In this document: in pieces, positions 34,181-46,860 of the stretch | How the letters are laid out: the number at the start of each line of letters is the position of its first letter | How positions within the stretch are numbered: the stretch's first letter is position 1 | Source of the DNA: Phoronis australis | Lineage: Eukaryota; Phoronida; Phoronidae | Direction of reading: 5' to 3' | NCBI GenBank assembly: GCA_002633005.1 | Contig: NMRA01000137.1 | Span: 312,001-372,000, forward strand | DNA: 60,000 nucleotides | Made by a program: the position numbers and the translations under genes | Notes under the pieces: model-generated | The model's input: only the letters and a program-made list of their open reading frames with translations | What the model was told of the DNA's origin: nothing | The model's database searches: none

Positions 34181-35022
34181 GTACACTCATACTTTTGCGA
34201 AAATGTGTATCCCATGGAGTGTACTGATCAATGTTATCTATGTACTGCTCAGATTGGCATTTTATGTGATTACCATGTTTTTAAAGGTTCACCGTAATGT
34301 GCATCACCAGTTCACCAACAATAACAATACTCAAGCAACAGAGACAACATGATTGGAGTACTGAGCTATGTGCAGAGGAATAGGCTTAGGTGGCAATTGA
34401 TGTTCGGTCTCTTCACATGCAGGTATGCTTGGAACTCTCGTTTCTTAACGCAACAGAACCGATTCTACATAACTTTTGTGTTATCAAGTCATTCATATTG
34501 TTTTCTTTCATCAGTAATCACACAAGCTTTATAGGTAACAAAACTGAAAACCTGTAATAAAATACATTTGCTATGTATCACTAAAATATGCCACATAAAA
34601 TGTTGAAAATTATACCGTCTTAAAACTTCATTAATTAAAACTTCTTTAATAATGGACCACTGGCTTTTTGAAGAACAACAACCAGTTTGCAGCTATGAAA
34701 ACAACATTCCCCTTCATGTTGAGGTCATGTTTAAACTACAGCTCAAAATTAATGTGGTTTGATTTTTTTCAGCCTCACGTAAGTATATCTGAGGATGAGG
34801 GCATTGTATTCAACTTGATGTGTCCATACTCACTGGGGTGGTGGGTATCACCAGCTGTGATTGTCATCAGGGTGTACCTGTGGTAGATGCTGAGGAGTGT
34901 CCACTACACTGAAAAGATCTATAAGAAGCAACCTGTCACCTGCATTTTGCTTATGCCTGTGAGTATTTCTTATAAAGACAGTTTTGGAAATAAATCTTTT
35001 TCAATAAGGCATGGAAAAATGT

Positions 35023-35187
35023 CGCAAACAGCTTGTCCCATCAGCAAGCCATGTTTTTGGTCACATCACGTGACCTAATGAATATCAATCAAAAAAGATT
35101 TCTGCCCGTCCCTGCCTAGGGCATACATTCATTAGGTCACGTGATGTGACCAAAAAGATGGCGTGCTGACGGGACAAACTGTTCGCA
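35023..35187. mobile_element. 165-bp hairpin MITE
   Basis: Left arm (about 35023-35075) and right arm (about 35126-35187) are inverted copies: CAAACAGCTTGTCCC and TTTTTGGTCACATCACGTG on the left, with their inverses on the right. The arms exceed 50 bp with few mismatches and enclose a ~50-bp loop. Each arm contains CACGTG and TGACC words. The whole could fold into a long hairpin. Confidence 0.7.
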
Positions 35188-36611
35188 TTCTGTAAGGTAT
35201 TCAGCTTTTGAAGTACACTAGTTAATGAAGAATTTTTTTCTCTTGTACATGGCTTTGAAGAAAATTTTTATTTTTATTTTTGATTCAGCACTTTTGATTT
35301 CTTCGTCATAAATGAGGAACTGGCAAGAGTCTACCGTAATGATGTGCTGGCTTTCAACAAAGGTACCAACTACAACAAAAGGCGCCTACCCCAACATATT
35401 TTCGCAATGCAAGGGTTATGTCACAAATCGTACTGCTTTATCTACTTTGCTTGCAGTCAAACAAATTATGTTATTTACTCAGGCACCATATTTTATGTGT
35501 CTAATGCATATTTGTTTTGTCTACTACTTAGTACTCAGATAAATGTGATTTCTTTGTGTTACTAATAAACAAAATTTATGCCCAATACCATTTCTTAGTT
35601 TCATACTGAAAATCGGATGAAGACTTAAATGTAATGAAACAGAACTGGTAAAGTTGCTACAAACCAACATTCCATCAACAATAAAGTAACTTTTAATTTA
35701 TACCATTTTCCGCATCAGACCTCCTATCAGTAAGTTTCTTTACCCAGCTGAGGATGGGTTTCTTGGCTTGTAACAAATTCACCTACAGAAAATGACAAGC
35801 TGTTTCAAGGCAACTTGATAAACTGAGGTTCGAGCTATAACAAACTGTCAGTTCTTTCTAATTCCAGGAATCACTTGTACTTTGAGTAAGGAATGGGCCA
35901 AGACAATAAATAGTCACAATCAAGAGTTGGTTTAATTGAAGGAAGGCAGGTTCATAGCAGCTTTAACAGCAATGACATAATCACATTAACAAACAAAATG
36001 GATTTTCACTGCCGAAGTTTAACCTGTATAACATCAAATGCATTTCACTGCAGTAATTCTCAACACAACAGAAATGTAAATGCAAACAAGAGTTGCAGCA
36101 TGACATGTAATTAATCGAAATATGTTTGAAGTCATGGACACATTTATATTAATTACGTAGTCAATTCGCACAACCACGTGGACCAACAAAAGCAGATGAT
36201 GACTGTTGATAGACTCAACATGAACCAAGTTACATGAGCACTTCAATTAAAAAGCAGGTACTGTATCACAGTTTTGGAGTCAAATGTAAGCAAACAGTGG
36301 TCAAGGATTGTTGGTTTACATATATAAAAAGTAGAATGTCAGATTTATATGCTGTACGGTAAATGAGTAAGATCAAAAATATAGCCGTGTCCTTTTGTAT
36401 TGACAACAGTCTATATCCACGTCAAGCTACTATGCAAAGGTAACTTTAAAATCAGAGTCAAATGTTCACTGAAGCAGTGATAGTTCTTTTGATAGATCAA
36501 ATAACATTTGTTGTCATTGCAAAACCATTGATCGTTAAGGCAATGAACTGGGTGGCCCCTGGAAGTCATGTGTCAAGTTTGTGCACGCCTTGTTTTTCTC
36601 TCAAGCATCTG

Positions 36612-38519
36612 CTAATTATGGACACCGGTGGCACTGGAGTATAGACCTTTCTTAATCCTTGACAGCATTACTCTTAGATTTCTCACTGAAGTACCTATGT
36701 AGCCTGTAAGTGTAAAATATTGTGAAAAGTTACAATATAATTGAGCACTGAAACACTAAAACCAAAAATACAGTGCAAAGAAAACCACCATTGGGTACAA
36801 GTAATGATAACTGTATCTATACCACCAACGGAATGCTAGTATCAACAAGTGTGAAAGGTTGCAAGTTAGAAAGATGGTGCAGAACTAATGCACGTATTGC
36901 CAAATCTTCATCGCATCATGATAACTTTTGATGGCCATTGCCACTTTATGGTTTAAGTGGATCCTAGAGTTCCAAGACAAGAAATTGAACTCATGGCAAC
37001 ATGGTTATGTCCCAAGTGCTACTCAGCAGCCGGTCATACTATTATCGTCTTTTAACAAGCAGTAAGAAACCTACATTGAGAGAAAATAGAGTTGCATTTT
37101 CACAGAAAAATTTCTGCGGCTATAAACCCTGTTATCCGCGCAACTTAACTTTTGATTTTAACCACTTTCCTCATTCAGATGAGAAATAAGTTTTGGTCTT
37201 GCAAAGAACTGTCAGTTCATTATGGTTGTGACCATGTCAGGTGAATGAAATGGCATGCTGTGACACGTCAACCTAAAGAAACTCTCAAGTAGTAACAAAT
37301 TGCTGGAGATTTTCAAGCCCAAACTTCACACCTTATTTTTATCAAGGAACAATTCGAGATCAATATCATACTAATGGTACATGGTCTAAATAAACAGTTG
37401 GTTTTCGTGACATAAGGCATGCCTATATCTACTTTAAATTCCAATAGAGCATAGAGTCTTTACAAGAGCAGACACAAACCTTTGATCCAGATTGTGAGGA
37501 TGCAGGTGACAAAGAAGATAAGGACAACGGTGAACAACAGCTCTGAATCCCTGTAAGATGACAATAGTGGCATTTGTAAGAAGACATTCAGTTTAAAATT
37601 TATTCTGAGGCCTCTACACTGAGAACTCAGACATGTATCTATGAATCTGAAACAGTGACATTGAATCGACAGATGGAATCGTAAAAGGGCAAATTTTCAA
37701 AATAAGGTTTTTAGAAATCATAATTGCTCCCCACACCAAACATGATGCACAGAATTTCAACCAGCAGCTGGAGTTAGCTTGCATTTATACTACAGTTGTA
37801 AGCGAGTTGAAAATTTTCACATGCAAATTAGTTACATTACAAATGTTCTTTGCTCAACTGGACATCCTCCAAAGCACTGATACATTAGAATAAAAACTTC
37901 ACACTAAAGTACGGTTTACACAAACCTAATATAAATAACTCAAATGAAACACTGCTTCGTGCATTTCAATGTGCATTTCCATGTTTTAATATGGAACAGC
38001 AGTGACGCCATCATGTGCGAAGTGCACTCATCCTTAAAAAATATCTCTAATATTTGTCTGGTAAGCTGCTTGGCTGTATTCATAAGTTTAGGTGTAAAAG
38101 TCTAGGTCCAAGCTCGCTACAGGGGGTTAGTTTGAAAACGCAGATGTAAACGCTTTGATCTATGTATTTTTGTAAAAAAATCAGTGTGGGGGGTTGCTGG
38201 TGCACTGCACGGTGGTAGGGGTAATGCGTTGTCGGAATCACGGACACTCCGAAATATTGGGAATCCCATTTTGGACACCCTATTTTCGAAATCCTGGGTG
38301 AATCCCTGAATAGAAATTGAACAGGCTTTAAACAAGGCATGTTTAAATACTGTAAACGAAACAGTGATATATTTGGTAAGGATTGTGAGTTGTGAGTTGA
38401 ATAAAATGTGAAATGTCACTCCATGAGATATTAAGGAAATGAATGAAACAATACCTCAAGGTTTCTTCAGGGGATGACCAGTCTGGGACTCTTGCAAAGA
38501 AGTTTGTAGAGGGCGTTGT
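36612..38519 (-). CDS. Small single-pass membrane protein, three exons (partial)
   Basis: Three minus-strand exons fit in phase: 38519-38455, 37550-37480 and 36703-36612. The first reads STNFFARVPDWSSPEETLR and ends in two bases that pair with the first base of the second. The second encodes DSELLFTVVLIFF and continues VTCILTIWIK, a clear transmembrane helix of about 20 residues. The third adds a basic tail (RNLRVMLSRIKKGLYSS) to a TAG at 36614-36612. Donors are GAG/GTATTG and AAAG/GTTTGT; acceptors are TTTAG and TTACAG. The start exon was not found. The short acidic or polar N side, helix and basic C tail suggest a small integral membrane protein, but I cannot name it. Three joined phases make chance unlikely. 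Confidence 0.45.
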
Positions 38520-40824
38520 CTAAACCACTCATTCTGAAAGTACAGATGATGAAGGAGGGTTTAAATACAATTTGACTCACTTTACTAGGAACAATCACAA
38601 GATTTAAGAATGTACTTTCAGTCAATTTGTCACACCTTTATGCTTAAAAGAACTTTGATTTAATTACCAGAAGGCAAAATTTGTAGCTGAGACAGCATTA
38701 TTCTAAACTGACAGCGACTTAAGAGACTTATAATTGACGAAAATTCCGGCTTACGTTAAAGTCCATAGCCTAATCTCTGTATTCGATACACAACTCGAAA
38801 ATTTAGCAATTCCATGACAAGACTAATAAGACATTCTCAAGTATAGCCATCTTGACCCAAGACTTATCCCCCCACTGTACTCAGTACGACCAACAGTGAT
38901 ATGAGCTTTCTAATAAAGTGAAGTCCCTAACACATCCTACAAACATCCCCCCCTCTCCCGCCACAATTGTTTACACCACCTGCCACGTTGTTCTGCTAGT
39001 TGAAATCGATCTAAAAGCCCTTTTGTACTTAATTTCGGTCTCAGCAGAGTGTCGACATGAACTGGAAAGTTAATCGAACCGTTTTTACCGGCTTTGGATG
39101 TCTAAGTAAACTGTAGCTGACATCGAAGTAATCCCAACGTAGTGCAGATGCAACACTTGTACACCAGGATTTTTTAATGTGATAATTTGGGAACATTGAC
39201 ATGTGCTAATGGACACAAAAACCTATTTCTAATTCGATTAGATATGAGCAGCTTTTAGCGACGACATTACCCTGTAATTGTCGATCATAGCAGTGGCTCC
39301 CTGACAATAACCGAAGTTGATCATTCATACTACCGTGCACCACAGCATCGACGCTCCGCTTGTCTACTGTGAAGTCAACTGGCACAGTTAACTTCGATTC
39401 AGGACCGAAGTTAACCCTCCATACTGACTGCAACTCCCCAAAACATCGCCATGTCATTAGAATGAAAGGGCCTTACCAGTTTTAACTACATGTTAAAACA
39501 CTAACATGGTGTAACTAGTCCGGGTCAGCGTGAATCAGTACTACTACTAGTAGCATTAGAACAAAAACTGCAGAGCTCATCGAATTGGGGCTCTTCAAAA
39601 TGATTTGGGTCCGATGTATGCTGACTGAGATCAGTTACCCATCAGTGAATGCTCTAACCGTGTATATGAGTCATTGAACATTTCACAAACAGCACACTTA
39701 CTGACTTATACTTGTCCATCGAAAGCCTGGAATTGTTCATTTGTTGTAATGTAAAACCTTCATGAGTTCGAACATTCAGTCTTGTCCTCATTGTTTCTCA
39801 CCTATCGAACGAGTCGCTTACAGGTATACGGTTTGTTGGTAATGCCGCTTTTTGTACTGGCTAACACGTCTTTTTCTGAATCTCGTAGAGCAGGACGACT
39901 GCGTTTCGCCTTCGGACGTACACTTCATAGACCTACTTCTCCCCGCCATTTGTATAAATTCTGTTGACCTTTAGACCTGTGGCTGCGCATACGTTGTTGT
40001 AATGTTTATAATCAGTTTAGAATCACGGATACTAAATTCTTTGTAAACATTTCATTCGTTCGTAGTATTTACAACGATTTTTTTCAAACTTTTTGCACAA
40101 GTTGAAAGTTAATAACTTTTTGAACTCCATGTCACATCAAAAAACCGGCTTAAACGGCGTTAAGAGGTTTTTTCTTCTACAACTCGGACCATAGGCCTTT
40201 AAGCTCGCAAAGTCTTGCTTTATTAGTGAGTTTCTAGCCTTATTGAACTCTGGAATGACTTGCACGTTTTTAAAATACTTTGGCTTGCAACCTCAACAGA
40301 TTTAGAACTTCCTTGAGTTCGTGAATTACTTTTAAAACAACCACTGCCCTCTCTTGGTGGATCAATCTGACAGTTTGCATGACTATAGGGCGCACTGCTA
40401 GCCCCTTGGACCGACAATGTCATAGAGGAAGGGGCAGAGGATTAACAAGAAGCATCCTCCCGGCCGCTGAGCCTGTGCGTGTGTCGACATCGGGATCTGC
40501 ACCCATGAAACTCGTGTTCCATTGCCTAAATTGACCAGAGTGTATAATAAACGGTAGCTTTCTGAGAACACTCCGTGTACATACATTATTTACTTGCGAG
40601 AACAGCAAGATCTCGCTATACCTCGCAAAATTACGTGAGTGGACGGGAGCTTACAAAACTAATTTAACAAAATGGCGGCCATTGATGTGGCTGGTTGCTG
40701 AGGTCGGAATTCTGAATTGTGAGATTGTACCCAATGTTTCGTTTTATATAATTAAGTAAAATTTTTTCGCCAAAAGTTCGAGCTAATGTCTCGGGAACTA
40801 TGACTTGTTGTGTGCTATTTTTTA

Positions 40825-41141
40825 CAGTGGCGGATCTACGGGGGGTTCAGGGGGTTTAAACCCCCCCTCGGGCCAGGACCCAAAAATAAAAAAAACAAAA
40901 AAACGTCTCCACCAAAACAAAAACGGCACCGCCAGCGTGTGTAAACCCCTAGTAAACCAACTTGGAAAAAATGAGGGGGGTTCACTCTGAAAATATATTT
41001 TTTGCATTGTGAATTGCTGTTATGAAAATCAACGCGTTTCGGGTCTTCGTGGCTCATCGGCAAAACCCCGGAGATCAATTGTGCGCGTGCTTCCGACGAC
41101 ACTTCTGAAGTAGCCAAGCATTTTAGATGGATCCACCGCTG
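40825..41141. mobile_element. 317-bp MITE, CAGTGGCGGATCTA family
   Basis: The left end CAGTGGCGGATCTACGG and the right end (inverse of CAGCGGTGGATCCATC) form short terminal repeats. A G-rich then C-rich block follows the left end (GGGGGTTTAAACCCCCC is palindromic). No matching flanking duplication was seen. Confidence 0.6.
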
Positions 41142-41659
41142 AAAAAGCAGCTCTATAGCTGATTTTTTAGGTAACTAGTTTCTTTACTCTAAGATATGTG
41201 TTGATTTGATTAGGGGAAATACTGTGGTGCCGCAACCCTGATATTCGAAGGCGAATTGATGGGCAATGTTTTTACCTCATCTGTCATGCCGTGTCATCCT
41301 ATTACACCCCACACGTTCTTAACTCGAATTTGACTGGTGTATTGTAAAGTTGTCTTGCGCATTATCATACAGTGAACATGTACTTGTAATACTTTTGAAA
41401 AAAACGAGTTTTCCGAAGAATTGCTATTGTGGCGGGCGCCGTGGTCTGGTCGCGAGTCTGTTTGAAGATCATGGCACTCTGACAAGTTATGACTATACAA
41501 GGAATGACCAAGGGGGCACTCACATTAACAAAGTGACCGCATTCGCGAACAGAAATTGCGGGGAGGCAGTATTTTCACAACAAAGTCTTGCGGGACTCGT
41601 GCGATGTTCAATGGGCCTTCTAAGGAGCCCTAGTGCCGACCTCAACACCTACCGTCTTT

Positions 41660-42332
41660 CTACCTGCAATAAGCACCACTGAGGTTTTCTATACTGGGAA
41701 TTTCCGCAGAAAGGCTCACTCGACGAAACGCCCATGCCCATTGGCATTTATTTGATGTTAGTACTTCGGGTTTCAAGCGTTCAAACATTGGGACTTTTAT
41801 TTCGAAAATTGCAAGAGATGCAAATGGGTCCTGGGATACATCGTCAAGGTTTGAAGTAGTCCATGATGAAAGGAACAAATTTAGTTGCGCATGCTGTAAG
41901 TCTTTTGAATGGACTTGGTATCCCCAGGGGGCTTAGTGCCAACTGAGCTGCGAAACGAGATGCTGCATTATAGAGGTGAACAAGCTCATTGACACAACAG
42001 TTGACGAAGTGCAAGCGTTGGGAACTAACGTCGAAGATGTCTGGGTAGAATGGTTCTAAGACAAGCAAACCATTGGATCCGATATACTGATTCCTCGGCA
42101 GTCTAGACAGCAGGTAGATTGGACCAATGTTCCTGGAGAAACACCCAGGTAATAAGTTATAATTATTCACAGTTTGCAATAATGTCGGTTTCTTGTGCTT
42201 GTGTACAATGGAAACTAAATGGAAATTATTTTTAGACATGCCAAATTTACCCAGTACACCAGAGGGTCTACGAGCGCACAGAAACTGATTCTGGTTTGCA
42301 TTTCCACATGAGTCTATCTGCTTCATACCCAA
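41660..42332 (-). CDS. Unidentified minus-strand ORF pair
   Basis: A 162-codon frame (42332-41844) overlaps a 72-codon frame (41878-41660) in another phase, together about 670 bp of open minus-strand sequence. This is the longest such stretch outside recognised transposons. Blocks such as FSRNIGPIYLLSRLPRN and LVLEPFYPDIFDVSSQRL look protein-like, but I recognise no domain. A splice or frameshift near 41860 would be needed to join them. It could be a degenerate gene or chance. Confidence 0.3.
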
Positions 42333-42529
42333 AATCTTATTTCGCGTAGTGCGTAGTTAAATCTGTACCCAATACTTGTTTCTTCCAGTGAGTACTACAG
42401 AACGGTGCGAAAACCCTTCCTTGACAACCTCTCGCAGCAGTTGACCACCGGATGTGTAAACTACACGTATGAGCAACCACTGGGGATTAAAACGTGTCTA
42501 GAGAGAAGTTTCAATTCAAAATTTTTTGC

Positions 42530-42875
42530 AAAGTATGCTTTAGGTCTAACGACGGACCAGTCCAGCTTGATTTGTGTAGATATCGAGTTTCAGTGTACTT
42601 CTGGTCCCTCGGCGAACTAGTCTTGTGATGTTTTTTTACCAAAGTGTGCTTTGTAAAACTATTTGTCTCAACCAGTACTGTTTGGTCCCGCGACAGATCG
42701 ACTATTTTTGTAGGGATAATTAGCACAGGTGTACTTTTGGTCTCGTGACGGACCAGGCCAGAGTTTTTGTGTACTCTCAGTGTACATCTGGTCCCTCTAC
42801 GAACTACTCCTTTATATCTTTTCACCACGGTGTAGGCTTACAAAGTGTTTTGGTTTCGTGAAACTGTTTTCAGAT
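42530..42875. repeat. Degenerate minisatellite, about six units
   Basis: A word of the form TTTGGTCYCGCGACGGACCA recurs, diverged, near 42543, 42604, 42683, 42738, 42789 and 42848, with spacings of about 50-80 bp. Flanking parts (GTGTACTT, CTTTGTAAA) recur too. The units are too diverged to give one exact period. Confidence 0.5.
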
Positions 42876-43399
42876 GATTTGTTTCCTGATACATTTGACG
42901 TTTTTCAATTGTTGTCAACGTGATTCAGCTTAATAAAGTGATACTTAATTGTTTATTGTTGCTTTTAGTAATAGACTATGAGCTGAGAGCACCATCGTTC
43001 GCCAGTTTTTCTCGTAACGAGACAGAACACATGTTTATTTCCGGACTAACAGTACAGGTCTTCATTCTTAAACAGCTTGAGGCTGTTGCGATCATCTGAT
43101 ATTCAAGTTTTTACGCCCCGTGGGTGCTCCTTATGCTCTTCAATGTTTGGTAGTTGTCTAAACCCCTGTATACACACCACACTTTTTCGTATGCTAAAAA
43201 GGTGTGTGTAAGTAGATGTTCCAACAAAAATTTTTACTGGTGGTGTGACTCATACCCAGATGTGCACAAATATGGTTTCACGAAACTTATGAGCCAAGTT
43301 CATGTGACGAAATCGAGAAGGGTTTTTAATTATCTTAAGAAAAATTCCAGGGACATGTTAAGTGCCAGAAACGTACCAGGATGCATGGAAATTTCACTG

Positions 43400-43552
43400 T
43401 TTGGCTACAAAAACAAAAGGTTGTCTTACACGGGAGGGGGTTAAACCCCCTTCCCGACCTCCGCCCCCCCCCCGCTCGGCGCCACGCGCCTCGGATTCGA
43501 GCTTTGCGGGAATCCTAAACCCCCCCTTACTGAAAACGTAGATCCGCCACTG
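43400..43552 (-). mobile_element. CAGTGGCGGATC MITE fragment
   Basis: It ends GTAGATCCGCCACTG, the inverse of the start of the 40.8-kb MITE, and carries the same TTAAACCCCC blocks. The other end is not clear. Confidence 0.5.
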
Positions 43553-43592
43553 TTTTACTACACTCTCTGGATTACTTTCACTGATGTGAGTG

Positions 43593-44709
43593 CATAGGCG
43601 GATTTAGGGGGGGCAGGGGGACCGGCCCCACCTCCCCCTTTGGCTGCCGCAAAAAATAAAACAGCAAGAGCGTAGGGAAATGTTGAGTTTATAAATTGAC
43701 CTCGGTTATTAACATTATATGTCGGAAACAAGATTTAAATGTGTGCAGTTTTAGTGTGTTTTTTTTTTTGGGGGGGGGGCTCAGACCCAATTTCAAGTGT
43801 CAAATTCGGAACACGGCTCAATGGTAACGGAACTAAGGCTAAGTATAGGCTCTCCCGCGATATCCCAGGCGACCGGCAGTGGCGTTGCGCACTACGACTC
43901 CGTTTCCGTCGTCTGCTTCACTGTGCAATGAAGAAAATTACTTCATTTTTTGAACAAAATGGAATCTGAGCGACGATGAAAATACAGAAGCTGCTAGTAA
44001 GATGTGAATTTTAGTCTAAGCAGCAGTGAATTACTCAGAAACTCATAATTCTCTCTTTGTCAAACCTTAACTTAAGACGATTTCCAAAGCAACGCGTCAT
44101 TAATGCCAACACAAAAAACGGATTTGATCTTTTTGGCAATTGAAGACTATTTTAAATTTTTCTACAACAAATTTGTTACGAACTGATTGCACAAAATATA
44201 AAAAGTGTAATAATCATTACAAAAAGAAGTAGGTTTCGCGCGCAAACGCTGTGGATCATAAACAAGTAGGTCTCTTAGTATGGAATAACGAGTGAAATCG
44301 TGGTGGTATAGTGGTAAAGCACGCACGCTTTATACGCCAGGTTATGAGTTCGAGTCTGTGGTACTTGCAGTTTATCAAGTTTGACACGTTCTCCGTGTTT
44401 TTTTTATTTTCTTTGCCTTTTTTTCTTGGATACTACATCAGGAATCAAGTAAAATGCTTGATTTTTAGAGGAAAAAACAGAAACATTTTCCTGGGCGGGA
44501 GGGGGGCAAACCTTCCTCCCGATCTCCCCCCATTCGTTGCTATGCGCATTTACAATCGTGCATTGCGCAAATGTTTACAGACAAAATGTTGGGCCTCCCT
44601 TGTGATATCCTAGACCCGCTACTGTCGTACATAGGTGGAATTAAGCGCTTTGCACACTTGCCAGTGCAACATGTTGGGCCCCCATTATGGTATCCTAGGC
44701 CCGCCACTG
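43593..44709 (-). mobile_element. 1-kb non-autonomous hAT-like element, copy 2
   Basis: This is an inverted copy of 9045-10051. It starts CATAGGCGGATTTAGG, ends GGCCCGCCACTG, and is flanked by GAGTG (43588-43592) and GAGTA (44710-44714), a 5-bp duplication with one mismatch. It contains the tRNA-like segment (about 44298-44366) and the same GAAATTAC-TCATTTTT and TTGGATACTACATCAGG blocks. The terminal block is duplicated: a first end at about 44626 (GACCCGCTACTG) and the outer one at 44709. Confidence 0.8.
44298..44366 (+). repeat. tRNA-like segment inside copy 2
   Basis: TGGTGGTATAGTGGTAAAGC resembles a D arm and A box; GAGTTCGAGTCTG resembles a T arm and B box about 30 bases on. The acceptor ends do not pair convincingly, so a functional tRNA is unlikely. 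Confidence 0.45.
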
Positions 44710-45854
44710 GAGTAGGCTCCTTAAGGGATTACGTTGTAGATTCTGTTGTTATTTGCATTATTTCTCTCAGGTGTTGTTGATCATCACATTGGCACATATT
44801 GTCGCCCGTACTCAAATAGAATGCAAAACACCAACACCTTTTTAGTTTCGATTTTGAGTACATTACAAATCCCGGGTCCCGATGATCTCGGTTGTGGTTC
44901 TGTCGGCGTAATACTGTGACGCGTGTTGGAATTGACTTGGTCCATTCAATGGTAGTCGTGAAGCATCAAATCAATCTGTTTGATGGCCACAATATATTAC
45001 ATATAGCAATACAACATCTCGGTCGTCTACTGATGTTTACAATGTGAGGAAATTCAGGATTTATTAATAATTACGTGTATTCAGTCAACGAAATTTTAGC
45101 TCCAAATGTTCCGCAACTCAGTCGCATACCATTGTGTGACGAACAGTCAGTTTCAGCTTCTTTGGGTTCTTACATTGTATGTAATTCACCAATGTTTTGT
45201 TCAGCTGTTGTACGTGAACTCTGATGCCAATTTAGATCAATAAAGCACCCACACCAGATTTCTGAAAAAATCGCTCTAGCCACGTGACTCATGCTCGGTT
45301 CAACGACCACCACCTGGTAATTACTTCCATCACTCTTGTTAGGTACCCGCTGGAGAGACTCGCGAATGTAAGAACCGCTTGTTTCATAGAAAGCGGACAT
45401 TTGATTGACGAGAACAACTGATGCGTCATACCACCTGGGGCCATGGTGTAGTATACATAAACTAGAAATCGAACTCGCTTTTTTGGCGTTTTATGTTCCA
45501 CATTTGTGCGAATTCAATTTAAGTGGCTACTGGTCTTTGCTCCAGAACATAAGGGTTTATGCACTCATGCATGAGTTTCAAGTCTACGTTTGCACTGAAT
45601 GATTGCTACATTCGTACTACGATTTCTAGTGAACGCTCGAAATATCAAGTTCGCACACGAAATTTTAGCTTTAATGCTGGGTTCATCAAGTTCAAACTAG
45701 GATTAGACAATTATGCAGGTTAGCCAGAATGTACTGGATGACAGAAACATAGACACTTGTTCAGAGGTCACACAAAAGTAGAATAGAAAATCCCGAATTC
45801 GATTTCGAGTAAAAACATTAAATAGCGGACCCTGAGGTTTAAAGGAAGTCAACT

Positions 45855-45895
45855 TTAGTGGAAAATATTTTTCACCTGGGTGGAAATAGTTTCAA
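45855..45895. repeat. Isolated foldback-array relic
   Basis: TTTTCACCTGGGTGGAAATAG followed by TTTCAACGTAGG matches two units of the 21-bp repeat in the foldback element at 57.6-59.5 kb. No TIR is visible around it. Confidence 0.55.
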
Positions 45896-46599
45896 CGTAG
45901 GCGAAGAAAAAATAACCAAATCAAAATAATAGTCATATCTTTGGGCACTTGTACTATTCTATTTTGAACCAACCGACTTAAGTGTAATAGGAATAAGAAG
46001 CAAGTCCAAAGTTTGTGTATAAAAATCTATTACGCTGCCGTCACGTCTATAACCCCTCTCGTCTGATCAATATTTGATGGTGAAGATAAAAATATGCGGT
46101 CAATGTTGTTTTTGATAAAAGTGAATCGCTAGACAATCCCACCATTTGAATGTTTCCGTACACTAGATGACAGCATGGTATGGGGATTGTAAGGCGAGAA
46201 CTTTCAAGCGATATATTCGTAGAAAAAAGAACACTGTCTTTTGAATAAAGATTCATGTGGTTTCCAAATATTCGCATTAGTTTGCAAACGTTGGTTGACA
46301 CTTGCACGTTTAAAAGTAACACTGTGGTATTGTAACATTGCCGATTACGTAAAATCGCAAGTACTGAGCAGGCACTAATAATTTTTCAACGCAAAACAAA
46401 GCACATGTGAGGCAATTCTATATGGATTTCATAGTAAGTACGCTCACCCTTTTGTCCAAAAGACAGTCCCAAGGTAATTTCTAGATACTAAAAGGAACCA
46501 TGCAGGAAAGATTTGCCATTAAATAATACCCGTATGTGCTTGTTTCGGAAGAAGGGACATCTCTTGAATAGGCCTTTTGCGAGTTTATAACAATAACGC

Positions 46600-46860
46600 G
46601 AGATTATGTGAGACTTAACTGTGACGTCACGGGAAGTGGGGCAAAAGCTTGTCGTTTGGTCATTTGCCCAATACGGTAGCAGAGTGTATTCTGTTATTGT
46701 CTTCGAGTTTTTAGCCGTTTAGTTCGAAAAATNATTCACCATAAGAACTCCAGTAAGTTTTAGCGTGTGTAGCAAAGACTCGGGGCAAAACAAGAGCAAT
46801 ATGGCGGGTTTTGCCCCCTTTCCGGTGACGTCACAGTGACTAGCGAGAAACTCGCAAGTG
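46600..46860. repeat. Inverted pair of GTGACGTCAC sites
   Basis: CTGTGACGTCACGGGAAG with TGGGGCAAAA (46619-46646) is mirrored by TTTTGCCCCCTTTCCGG with TGACGTCACAG (46810-46837). Each arm holds a full CRE palindrome (46621-46630, 46825-46834). ATGGCGG lies between. It may be a short MITE or the promoter of the candidate gene starting 360 bp downstream. One N is at 46732. Confidence 0.55.

Noticed and set aside
38455-38535. Longer version of the first membrane-protein exon, using the TTTCAG acceptor at 38532
   Set aside because: All three frames then hit a stop inside the exon; the TTTAG acceptor at 38520 gives an open, in-phase exon.
44298-44366. Functional tRNA gene
   Set aside because: A- and B-box-like motifs exist, but acceptor and anticodon stems do not pair well, and it lies within a repeated transposon.
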